A stretch of DNA of 64,000 bases, from assembly GCF_002803075.1 (NCBI RefSeq), contig NZ_NNBK01000003.1, positions 186,001-250,000 on the forward strand. Direction: 5' to 3'. Each line of letters starts with the position of its first letter. The stretch's first letter is position 1. This DNA comes from Streptomyces sp. CB01373 (GTDB taxonomy: Bacteria; Actinomycetota; Actinomycetes; Streptomycetales; Streptomycetaceae). The notes below the pieces were generated by a model. That model was not told the DNA's origin. It did no database searches and was given only the letters and a program-made list of their open reading frames with translations. Both the position numbers and the translations under genes were made by a program. Of the stretch, positions 35,805-43,893 are shown one piece after another.

Positions 35805-36395
35805 TCAGACCGTGGTGACGACCTGGTCGAACTCCAGACGCGGGGAGCGCGGGTACCAGGCGTCCTCGCCCGGCTTGCCGATGTTGACGACCATCAGCGG
35901 GGTGTGGTCGTCGTCCAGGAACTCCTTGCGGACGCCCTCGAAGTCCAGGCCGGTCATCGGACCGGCGGCGAGGCCCGCGGCCCGGACGCCGATGATGAAG
36001 TACGCGGCCTGGAGGGCGGCGTTGAGGGAAGCCTGGCCCTCCCGCACCCCGCGGTCGCCGAAGAAGGCGTCCTTGGCCTGGGGGAAGTGCGGGAAGAGGT
36101 GGGGCAGTTCCTCGTGGAACTCGTTGTCCGCGGAGAGGATCGCGACCAGGGGGGCGGTGGCGGTCTTCGCCTGGTTGCCCTCCGCCATGTGCTGGACGAG
36201 ACGCTCACGGGCCTCGGCGGAGCGGACCAGGGTGATGCGCAGCGGCGACTGGTTCATGGACGTCGGGCCGTACTTGACCAGGTCGTAGATCGCCTGGACC
36301 TGCTCCTCGGACACCGGTTCGTCGGTGAAGGTGTTCGCGGTGCGGGCCTCACGGAAGAGAAGGTCCTGGGCGGCGGGGTCAAGAGCGAGCGACAT
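35805..36395 (-). CDS. Nitroreductase-family protein (malonic semialdehyde reductase/RutE-like)
   Basis: 196 residues. An FMN-dependent reductase of the RutE/HadB subgroup: ARTANTFTDEPVSEEQVQAIY, KYGPTSMNQSPLRITLV and GLAAGPMTGLDFEGVRKEF. Length is normal for the subgroup. It stands alone. A short AT-rich stretch with direct TTCAA repeats (36468-36479) upstream could be a MarR/HxlR-type site. Its physiological substrate (malonic semialdehyde, or a quinone or nitro compound) is uncertain. Confidence 0.85.
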   Translation of the reverse strand: MSLALDPAAQDLLFREARTANTFTDEPVSEEQVQAIYDLVKYGPTSMNQSPLRITLVRSAEARERLVQHMAEGNQAKTATAPLVAILSADNEFHEELPHLFPHFPQAKDAFFGDRGVREGQASLNAALQAAYFIIGVRAAGLAAGPMTGLDFEGVRKEFLDDDHTPLMVVNIGKPGEDAWYPRSPRLEFDQVVTTV

Positions 36396-36585
36396 GGGGG
36401 GACTTCCTCACAATGGGTGGTGGATCCCGGGGGATCGACTTGCGGCACCGACACTATGCCTTAAAAGTTCAAGCTTCAATCAAAACCGGGTCGGCGGTGA
36501 TCAGCTTCACAGAGTGGCGGTGGGTCGCGGCCGGGCTTGGCCGTCCCATGCATTGACAGGGTGCGCCCCCGGTCGCTGTCATGAA

Positions 36586-36599
36586 TGGGAGCGCTCCCA
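36586..36599. promoter_or_regulatory. CebR operator
   Basis: TGGGAGCGCTCCCA is the exact 14-bp palindrome bound by CebR, the cello-oligosaccharide-responsive repressor of Streptomyces cellulose-utilisation genes. It lies about 32 nt upstream of the secreted CBM2 protein. Confidence 0.9.
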
Positions 36600-36630
36600 T
36601 ATCTCGCACATCCTTCCCTCGGAGGCATAC

Positions 36631-37815
36631 GTGCGCACCTCCCCCTTGCGATTACTGCGCCGGCCCTTGACGGCGGCCCTCGCGGCTGCCGGGGCCGTCG
36701 CCCTGCTGGTGTCCGGATTCATCGCGACACCCACCAGCGCCGCGGAGGCCGGCTGCCGCGTCGACTACACCGTGAACCAGTGGGCCGGCGGCTACACGGC
36801 CCAGGTCAAGGTCACCAATCTCGGCCCGGCGGTCAACGGCTGGCGTCTGACCTGGACCCATGCCGACGGTCAGCGGGTGACATCGGCATGGAACGCGACC
36901 GTCACCCAGACCGGCGCCTCCGTCGTCGCCGTCAACGCGGACTGGAACGGCTCGCTGGCCACCGGCGGCTCCGCCGAGTTCGGTGTCCAGGGCACCTGGA
37001 GCTCGGCCAACCCCGCCCCGACCGACTTCGCCCTCAACGGTGTGGCCTGCGGCAAAACCGGCACCACCCCGCCGCCGACCACACCACCGCCGAGCACCCC
37101 GCCGCCCACGACCCCGCCGCCCTCCACCGGCTGCGGCAGCGCCGTGGTCTGCTCGGGCTTCGAGGACCAGACCGGCACCACTCCCTCCGGCGCCTGGCAG
37201 TTCACCGCGTCCGACTGCCAGGGCACCGGAACCGCGACCGTCGACACCTCGGTCGCGCACAGCGGCAGTAGGTCGCTGCGGATCGACGGCAGGGCCGGTT
37301 ACTGCAACCACGCCTTCGTCGCCTCCACCGCGAACCTGTCGTCGGTGGGGCCGGTCATGTATGTGCGCATGTGGGTGCGGCACACCACCGCGCTCCCCGC
37401 GGCCCATGTCACCTTCGTCTCCATGCCCGACAGCTCCCAGGGCGGCCGGGCGCTGCGCGTCGGCGGCCAGAACGGCGCCCTCCAGTGGAACCGGGAGACC
37501 GACGACGCCACCCTGCCCGCGCAGAGCCCGGCGGGCGTGGCACAGAGCAGGCCGCTGCCGACCGGGAGTTGGCAGTGCCTGCGCTTCGCGATCGACACGA
37601 CGGCGCCCAAGCTCGACACCTGGCTCGGCGACGAACAGATCCCGGGCCTGCACGCGGACGGCGTCCCCACCCAGGACATCGACCAGCAGTGGCTTGCCCG
37701 CACCACCCCGCCCCGGCCCACAGCCCTGCGCCTGGGCTGGGAGAGCTACGGGACGGGCGACGACACGATCTGGTTCGACGACGTGGCCGTCGGCTCCGCC
37801 CCCATCGCCTGCTGA
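36631..37815 (+). CDS. Secreted CBM2 protein with Cip1-like C-terminal domain
   Basis: 394 residues. Signal peptide to about residue 38; CBM2 cellulose-binding module at 41-140 (CRVDYTVNQWAGGYTAQVKV ... NGWRLTWT, Cys42-Cys140); a Pro/Thr linker (144-166, P-P-P-x-T repeats); then a ~225-residue beta-rich domain (VCSGFEDQTG ... ALRLGWESYGTGDDTIWFDD) that looks like the jelly-roll domain of the fungal cellulose-induced protein Cip1. GTG is supported by GGAGG 6 nt upstream. The CebR box predicts induction by cellobiose. A catalytic activity (polysaccharide lyase or accessory) is possible but not shown. Confidence 0.82.
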   Translation: MRTSPLRLLRRPLTAALAAAGAVALLVSGFIATPTSAAEAGCRVDYTVNQWAGGYTAQVKVTNLGPAVNGWRLTWTHADGQRVTSAWNATVTQTGASVVAVNADWNGSLATGGSAEFGVQGTWSSANPAPTDFALNGVACGKTGTTPPPTTPPPSTPPPTTPPPSTGCGSAVVCSGFEDQTGTTPSGAWQFTASDCQGTGTATVDTSVAHSGSRSLRIDGRAGYCNHAFVASTANLSSVGPVMYVRMWVRHTTALPAAHVTFVSMPDSSQGGRALRVGGQNGALQWNRETDDATLPAQSPAGVAQSRPLPTGSWQCLRFAIDTTAPKLDTWLGDEQIPGLHADGVPTQDIDQQWLARTTPPRPTALRLGWESYGTGDDTIWFDDVAVGSAPIAC

Positions 37816-38116
37816 CGGCCCGCGAAACCACCAGCGCGGACGGCGCGCCGGCCGGAACCCCTTCCGCCCCGGCACGCCGTCAGCACCTCGCACGGGGAGG
37901 CCCGATCACCGCGGCGTCGCACCCACGGGAACGGCCCAGAGCTGCCGTCCGGTGAGCAGGCCGGTCGAGATCAGCTTGTACGAGGCTCCGCGCGCAGGAC
38001 TGAAACCTGTGCGGCACGTGCACCCCCGCGACGACGTGCGCCACCGTCCCCGACGCCGGTGGCAGCCTGTGATCGCAGGTCTGTTCTTCCCGGGAGTGGC
38101 CGACGTGGAGGTGGCG
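37816..38116. other. Intergenic spacer
   Basis: A stretch of 301 bases between the CBM2 gene and the alpha/beta hydrolase; no gene, RNA or clear operator was recognised. Confidence 0.4.
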
Positions 38117-38812
38117 ATGAGAGTCGTGTTCGTACACGGGGCGTGCGTGCGGGACGGGGCGTGGTGGTGGCACCGCGCCGCCGAACTGCTCCAGGAGCGG
38201 GGGGTGCCGAGCGTGGCCCCGGCGCTGCCGAGCTGCGGCGAGGCGGGCCTGCCCGGCGGCGCCGGCGGTCCGGGGCTGCCCGAGGATGTTGCCGCGGTGC
38301 GGCAGGTGCTGCAGGCCGGTGACGAGCCGACCGTCGTGGTCGCCCACAGCTACGGCGGTGTCGTCACCGCGGAAGCCGCTGCGGGAATCGGGTCGGTGCG
38401 CCACCTGCTGCTGGTCTCCAGCTACCTGCCCGAGGTCGGGCAGAGCCTGTCGGAGTTCGGGGACGGCAGACCCGCCCCGTTCCTCGACGTCGACCCCGAC
38501 GCCGGTACGTTCTGGGTCCGCCCTGAGCTGCTCGTGGACACGTTCCTGCAGGACTGCGACGCCGAGGTGCAGGCGCAGGCGGCGGACCACGTCGCCCGGC
38601 AGAGCGTGCGGGTGACCTGGCAGCCGGTCGGGGCGTCCGCATGGCAGCAGTTGCCCTCGACGTACCTCGTCTGCGCTCAGGACCGGGGCACCCGGCCGCG
38701 GCTGCAGCGCGAGTTCGCCCGCCGGGCCGGCAGCGTCGTCGAGCTCGACGCCGGCCACCACCCTTTCCTGTCCCAGCCCGCCGCGGTCCGGGACCTGCTG
38801 CTGAGCCTGTGA
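38117..38812 (+). CDS. Alpha/beta hydrolase (EstC-like)
   Basis: 231 residues, no signal peptide. Oxyanion-hole HG at FVHGACVRDGAWWW, nucleophile Ser78 in VVAHSYGG, and a likely catalytic His in ELDAGHHPFLSQP. The ATG is preceded by GGAGG. It is the cytosolic member of a local set of three related hydrolases (the other two are exported and on the opposite strand). The natural ester substrate is unknown. Confidence 0.82.
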   Translation: MRVVFVHGACVRDGAWWWHRAAELLQERGVPSVAPALPSCGEAGLPGGAGGPGLPEDVAAVRQVLQAGDEPTVVVAHSYGGVVTAEAAAGIGSVRHLLLVSSYLPEVGQSLSEFGDGRPAPFLDVDPDAGTFWVRPELLVDTFLQDCDAEVQAQAADHVARQSVRVTWQPVGASAWQQLPSTYLVCAQDRGTRPRLQREFARRAGSVVELDAGHHPFLSQPAAVRDLLLSL

Positions 38813-38950
38813 CGGCAGCCGCGGACGATCCGGACCGGCCGACACGAGCGGCCAGGAGGCCGTCATGGTGGAACGCGGAGAGAGCCGGCGAGCAGCTCGT
38901 CGGTGACGGCGAAGCCGCCAGCGGCCGGCTGCTCGGCGGCTGCGTCGATG

Positions 38951-39796
38951 TCAGGAGCCGCCCGCAGCCGCGGTGGCGCCCTGGAGGATCAGGTCGGCCA
39001 CGGCGTCAGGGCGGGCGATGAGGGACACGTGGCAGGAGTCGATCTCCTGCGTGTGGGAGTGGGCCCGTTTGGCCTCGAAGCGCTCCTGCTGGGGGCTGAC
39101 GGTCATGTCCTGCCGTCCCACCAGGGCCCAGGACGGAATCTCCTTCCAGGCCGCCACCTTGGCGGTCTCGGAGAACGCGGTCGTGGCCGCCGGGCGCTGC
39201 GTGACACCCAGCAGGTTCGCCTGGCTCTCCGGCAGGCAGTTGGCGAAGACCGAGTGGACCTTGTCCCGCTTGAGGTACAGGTCGGTGCCGCTGGCGCCGG
39301 CCTTCCGATACGGCACGGAGATCGTGGCGGTGCCCAGGGCGCTGGGGAAGCGGGCGGACAGCGACATACCGCTCTCACCGACGTCGGGCATCAGGGCGTT
39401 GATGTAGATCAGGGATTTCACCTGGGGGTTTCCCGCTGCGGCCGTACTGATGACGGCACCGCCGTAGGAGTGACCGGCCAGGACGATCGGGCCTTTGATC
39501 GTCTTCAGGAAGGAGGCGATGTACGCGGAATCGCTGTACAGGCCGCGCAGCGGGTTCGCCGGGGCCATCACGGTGTAACCGCGGCGCTGCAGCCGCTCGA
39601 TCACCCCGTTCCAGCTGGAGCTGTCCGCGAAGGCGCCGTGGATCAGGACGACGGTCGGCTTGTCGGCGTTCGCACCGCCGTTCGCTGCCATCGGGACTGT
39701 GGTCAGCGCGGACACGGCGGTGACCGCGCACCCTGCCGTCGCCACGTGCAGCGCTCTGCTTCGGAGCAGTGAGCCGCGTATCGCCGGCACTCTCAT
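38951..39796 (-). CDS. Exported alpha/beta hydrolase
   Basis: 281 residues. An N-terminal signal (basic 7-14, hydrophobic 17-35), then VVLIHGAFADSSSWNGVI, nucleophile Ser110 in LAGHSYGG and catalytic His in EIDSCHVSLIARPDAV. It is closely similar along its length to the protein at 39974-40816 (GxYSDSAYI/GIPQDSTYL, KTIKGPIVL/KTVKGPIVL), so the pair is a tandem duplication. Related proteins are annotated as signal-peptide-containing EstC-like esterases. Confidence 0.82.
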   Translation of the reverse strand: MRVPAIRGSLLRSRALHVATAGCAVTAVSALTTVPMAANGGANADKPTVVLIHGAFADSSSWNGVIERLQRRGYTVMAPANPLRGLYSDSAYIASFLKTIKGPIVLAGHSYGGAVISTAAAGNPQVKSLIYINALMPDVGESGMSLSARFPSALGTATISVPYRKAGASGTDLYLKRDKVHSVFANCLPESQANLLGVTQRPAATTAFSETAKVAAWKEIPSWALVGRQDMTVSPQQERFEAKRAHSHTQEIDSCHVSLIARPDAVADLILQGATAAAGGS

Positions 39797-39973
39797 GTTG
39801 ACCTCGCTCTCGATAGGGGCCTACGGCATCTCAGCGTTCACGCGGTAGACCGAACGGGCCAGGCGATGGCATCCAAACGGGGGACTTCGGCGCGGTATTG
39901 GAGTGACGTCCCGTTGTTTCGGAGCCGTGGCTGCAACCGCAACCCGCGGCTGTGCGAGGTCGTGCCTGTGCGT

Positions 39974-40816
39974 CTACTGGTGGCCGGCGCCGCGGGCCGC
40001 GCTGAGGATGAGATCGGTGACGGCTTGGGGGTGGGAGATCAGGGACACGTGTGAGGAATCGATCTCCACCGTCTTGCGTGCGTGTGCGCGCTTGGCCTCG
40101 TACCGCTCGAGGCTGGGGTTGATGGCCCGGTCCTGTCTGCCGATGAGCACGTAGACGGGCTTGTCACGCCAGGCCGCTTCGGTGAGCTTGTCCGTGAAGG
40201 CCGACAGTGCGATCGGGCGCTGTGTCGAGGCCATGACGGACGCCTGCTGCTGGGAGAGGTCCTGGGCGAAGGTGGCGTGGAGTTTGGCGGGCTGGATGTA
40301 CACGTCTGTGCCCGTGGTGCCGTCGCCGTTGCGGAACGGGACCTGCTTGAAGGCCTTGCTGATCGGGGCTGCCGGGAACTTGCCGGAGAGGCCGGCGAAG
40401 GACTCTCCCTTGTCCGGCATGATCGCGTTGACGTACACGAGTGCCTTGACGTTGTCGACGCCGGCGGCCGCCTGTGAGATCACTTCGCCGGCATAGGAGT
40501 GTCCGACGAGGACGATTGGCCCTTTGACGGTCTTCAGGAGGCTGTTCAGGTATGTCGAGTCCTGGGGTATGCCGCGCAGCGTGTTGGGCGGGGCGATGAC
40601 CTGGTAGCCGTCCTGCTGCAGGCGCTGCGCCACCGCGTTCCAGCTGGACCCGTCGGCGAATGCTCCGTGTACCAGCACCACGGTTGGCTTCTGGCCCGTC
40701 GGGGCCCCGCCGAGATCGTGTGCGGAGCCGGTCGGCATCACGGTCAGGGCGGAGAGGACCGCGACGCCAAGGGCCAGTCTGCCCTTGCCCGATGTCAGGA
40801 TTCCGGAGACGGTCAT
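39974..40816 (-). CDS. Exported alpha/beta hydrolase, tandem paralogue
   Basis: 280 residues. Signal peptide (hydrophobic 13-31), VVLVHGAFADGSSWNAV, nucleophile Ser107 in LVGHSYAG and catalytic His in EIDSSHVSLISHPQAV. About 180 nt separate it from its paralogue downstream, so the two may have separate promoters. The substrate is unknown. Confidence 0.82.
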   Translation of the reverse strand: MTVSGILTSGKGRLALGVAVLSALTVMPTGSAHDLGGAPTGQKPTVVLVHGAFADGSSWNAVAQRLQQDGYQVIAPPNTLRGIPQDSTYLNSLLKTVKGPIVLVGHSYAGEVISQAAAGVDNVKALVYVNAIMPDKGESFAGLSGKFPAAPISKAFKQVPFRNGDGTTGTDVYIQPAKLHATFAQDLSQQQASVMASTQRPIALSAFTDKLTEAAWRDKPVYVLIGRQDRAINPSLERYEAKRAHARKTVEIDSSHVSLISHPQAVTDLILSAARGAGHQ

Positions 40817-41354
40817 GTGCTTCCACTTCCTCGGCGTGCAAGGTGCGTGTGGCCTGTTCGGAGACTGAGAACGGTGAGGATCGTGCGGAAGGCGTCGGCC
40901 ATCGCCGCGATTGCCGTGTGAGGTCGGCGACGCGAACCGGGAGGGGGTCTCCGACGCGGAAGTCGCGATGGTCCCCTTTCCGCCGTATGCCGCGGATCAA
41001 CATCTTCGCGTGTCTCTGCTTGTCGCGCATCCGACGCCGTGCTGGATGATTCGGAATCGGCAAGCGGCGCCCGCCTCGTGTATCGATTTTCCGGGCTGGA
41101 ATGCGAGTCCGGCCAGGTCGTGGTCGGATCGCGGGTCGGCGGAGTGTGTGGCACCGTGGCATCGAGAGCGGAGCGCAGTCTCCAGGTGGCTCGACTTCAG
41201 CGGCCAGTCTGCTGCCGCGAAGGGAACTTATTTCCGCAAAGGCGGCTTTCTGTGGCGTGCCTCGGCCGACTACCCGTGAAATGAATCTGGCGCTCCGGGT
41301 TCGATGGTTGGAAAGTTCGATGGTTGGAAAGAAGGGATCGAAGGGAAGATCCAC
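40817..41354. other. Long divergent intergenic region, less GC-rich
   Basis: 538 bases with no supported gene. It separates the exported hydrolase (minus) from the SDR/malic enzyme/fumarase operon (plus). It includes AT-richer stretches around 40950-41350 and a tandem 16-bp duplication just before the SDR gene. A regulatory region or a lost gene is possible. Confidence 0.45.
41299..41330. repeat. Two tandem copies of a 16-bp unit
   Basis: GTTCGATGGTTGGAAA occurs twice back to back, ending 24 nt before the SDR start codon. It may be a slip duplication or a double regulator-binding site. Confidence 0.8.
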
Positions 41355-42218
41355 ATGGCGAATCGTGAGCTGAAGAAGGTGCTCATCACCGGAGCAGGTA
41401 CCGGCTTCGGTCATGAAGCCGCCATGCGCTTGGCCGAAAAGGGCTTCGACGTGATTGCCGCGGTTGAGATCTATGCCCAGGTGCAGACGATGAAGCGGCA
41501 AGCGGCTGAGCGAGGGTTGAGCCTGCAGGTCGAGAAGCTTGATGTCACCAACGACGGCGATCGTCGCAAGGCTCTCAACTGGGGTGTGGAGATCCTGGTG
41601 AACAACGCAGGAGTCGGAGAAGGCGGCTCCACGGTCGACATTCCCGCATCGAACATCCGGCACCAGTTCGAGGTCAACGTCACCGGCCCGCTGCTCCTCA
41701 CTCAGGGGATCGCCAAGCAGATGGTCGAGCGCGGCGCCGGCAGAATCGTCTGGGTCTCGTCTCGAGAGGGCCTGAACGTCAACCCGTTCACCGGCATCTA
41801 CTCCGCTTCCAAGCATGCGGTCGAGGCGATCGCCGAAACCATGGCCTACGAGTTGCAGGAGCACAACGTCGAGGTCGCGACGGTCAACCCGGGGCCGTTC
41901 CTGACCGGCTTCAACGACCGCATGTTCCAGACCTGGGAGAGCTGGGAGGACGACCCCTCGCAGCGGCTCTTCGACTACTCCAGGCTCGCCTTCCCCCGAG
42001 CGCAGTTCGATCCTGAAGCGGTCTATGCGACGTTGACCGCTGTCGCTGCCGGCGAGGTCGACCGTTTTCGCAATCTGGAGCCCGCGTCGATGATCGAAGA
42101 GACCAAGCACCTCCAGCAGGTCCCCTGGGAGCGCAAGGTCACGGATGGGCTCGGGACGCGGCATCAGGCCATTCAGCACTCCTACGAGATGCAGCCCGAG
42201 ACTCTCGTCTCGACCTGA
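41355..42218 (+). CDS. Short-chain dehydrogenase/reductase
   Basis: 287 residues. A classical SDR: TGAGTGFG cofactor motif at 12-19, LVNNAGVG at 81-88, catalytic Ser (VSSREG, 134-139), Tyr149 and Lys153 in IYSASKHAVE. A C-terminal extension (residues ~190-287) is longer than in minimal SDRs. GAAGGGAAG precedes the ATG. It is the first gene of an operon with malic enzyme (19 nt later) and fumarase, so its hydroxy- or keto-acid substrate may connect to C4-dicarboxylate metabolism. Confidence 0.85.
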   Translation: MANRELKKVLITGAGTGFGHEAAMRLAEKGFDVIAAVEIYAQVQTMKRQAAERGLSLQVEKLDVTNDGDRRKALNWGVEILVNNAGVGEGGSTVDIPASNIRHQFEVNVTGPLLLTQGIAKQMVERGAGRIVWVSSREGLNVNPFTGIYSASKHAVEAIAETMAYELQEHNVEVATVNPGPFLTGFNDRMFQTWESWEDDPSQRLFDYSRLAFPRAQFDPEAVYATLTAVAAGEVDRFRNLEPASMIEETKHLQQVPWERKVTDGLGTRHQAIQHSYEMQPETLVST

Positions 42219-42237
42219 TCCCCTTGAGGGAGCATCC

Positions 42238-43893
42238 ATGCCTGTCAAACCGACTGTCCTGCAGGACCGTTACCGAAACCGCGGCACCGCTTACACACTG
42301 GAGGAGCGGGCCAGGCTCGGGATCACCGGGCGGCTGCCGGCGGCCGTCGAGACCCTCGAGGACCAGGCCGACCGGGCCTACGGACAGCTCATGCAGAAAT
42401 CGTCCGATCTGCAAAAGTACATCTACCTCAATGAGATTCACGACCGGAACCAGATCCTGTACTTCAAACTGCTGGCCGACCACCTCGACGAGCTGCTGCC
42501 TGTCGTGTACGACCCGACCGTGGGTGACGCGATCCAGCAATGGTCCGTGGACTACCGCGACTCACGCGCGGTGTACCTGTCGATCGACCGTCCCCAGGAC
42601 GTGAAAGCCTCATTCGAGTCGCTCGCCCTTAGTGCGGACGACGTCGACCTGATCGTTGTCTCGGATGCTCAGGAGATTTTGGGAATCGGGGACTGGGGCG
42701 TCAACGGGACGGACATTTCCATCGGAAAGCTCGCTGTTTACACGGCCGCAGCCGGAATCGATCCGAACCGGGTCATCGCGGTGAACCTCGATGTCGGGAC
42801 AGACAACGAGCAGTTGCTCAACAGCCCGCCCTACCTGGGCAATCGGCATACACGGGTGACGGGTGAGCGGTACGACGACTTCATCGCCCTCTATCTCCGG
42901 ACCGTGTCCGAGTTGTTCCCGAACGCGCTGCTGCACTTCGAGGACTTCGGGCCGTCGAACGCCCGGCGGATCCTGGTGGAGAACGCGGACAAATACCGGA
43001 TCTTCAATGACGACATGCAGGGCACCGGGGCGATCGTCATGGCGTCGGTGTTCTCTGCCCTGAAGGTCACCGGGAAGCGCTGGACCGAGCAGCGACTGGT
43101 GGTCTTCGGCGCGGGAACCGCCGGTACCGGCATGGCCGACCAGATCCACGCGGCGATGGTGCGTGACGGTGCCACACCCGCACAGGCCAAGAGCGACATC
43201 TGGCTCATCGACGTCCACGGCCTCGTGACCGACGACATGGCCGGTCTGCCTGACTATCAGCAGGCGTACGCAAGGCCGAAGTCCGAGGTGAGCGCGTGGG
43301 CGGACGGTGAGATCGACCTGTCGACCACCATCAAGCATGTCGAACCCACCATCCTCATCGGCACGTCGACCGTCCACAACGCCTTCACCGAGGACATCGT
43401 GCGCGCGCTGGCCGGGGGAGTGGACCGCCCGATCCTCCTGCCGCTGTCCAATCCGACGAGTCGCATCGAGGTCATGCCTTCCGACGCGATGATCTGGTCG
43501 GAGGGCAGAGCACTGATGGCCGTCGGCATTCCGGTCGGACCGGTGGAGTACAGCGGCGTCTCGTACGAGATCGGACAGGCCAACAACGCGCTCCTCTACC
43601 CCGGACTCGGCCTCGGCACGATCGTTTCGGGTGCCCGGCACGTGACGGACGGCATGCTGCTCGCCGCTGCCGAAGCCGTGGCCGGCCAGGTCGATGTGTC
43701 CCGGCCGGGGGCCTCGCTCCTGCCGCCGGTCGCGAACCTGAGGGCGTCCTCGGCCACAGTCGCCGTCTCCGTCGCCCGCGCCGCGGCACGGGACGGTGTC
43801 GCGACGAAGACGCACGAAAACCTCGTTCAAGCGGTGCAGGACGCGATGTGGCAGCCGGTCTATCCCATGAGCGATGCGGAGCACGCGAAGTGA
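42238..43893 (+). CDS. NAD-type malic enzyme, divergent subgroup
   Basis: 551 residues, the length of the large bacterial/eukaryotic malic enzymes. HFEDFGPSNARRIL and FNDDMQGTGAIVMASVF supply metal and substrate ligands. VVFGAGTAGTGMADQIH is the dinucleotide fold, and IGQANNALLYPGLGLG is near the C-terminus. Some usually invariant stretches differ: GDWGVNGTDISIGKL where GDxGxxGMGIPxGKL is usual, and GIPVGPVEY where GSPFxPVEY is usual. Oxidative decarboxylation of malate to pyruvate is the expected reaction, but the substitutions could mean a related substrate. Confidence 0.85.
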   Translation: MPVKPTVLQDRYRNRGTAYTLEERARLGITGRLPAAVETLEDQADRAYGQLMQKSSDLQKYIYLNEIHDRNQILYFKLLADHLDELLPVVYDPTVGDAIQQWSVDYRDSRAVYLSIDRPQDVKASFESLALSADDVDLIVVSDAQEILGIGDWGVNGTDISIGKLAVYTAAAGIDPNRVIAVNLDVGTDNEQLLNSPPYLGNRHTRVTGERYDDFIALYLRTVSELFPNALLHFEDFGPSNARRILVENADKYRIFNDDMQGTGAIVMASVFSALKVTGKRWTEQRLVVFGAGTAGTGMADQIHAAMVRDGATPAQAKSDIWLIDVHGLVTDDMAGLPDYQQAYARPKSEVSAWADGEIDLSTTIKHVEPTILIGTSTVHNAFTEDIVRALAGGVDRPILLPLSNPTSRIEVMPSDAMIWSEGRALMAVGIPVGPVEYSGVSYEIGQANNALLYPGLGLGTIVSGARHVTDGMLLAAAEAVAGQVDVSRPGASLLPPVANLRASSATVAVSVARAAARDGVATKTHENLVQAVQDAMWQPVYPMSDAEHAK

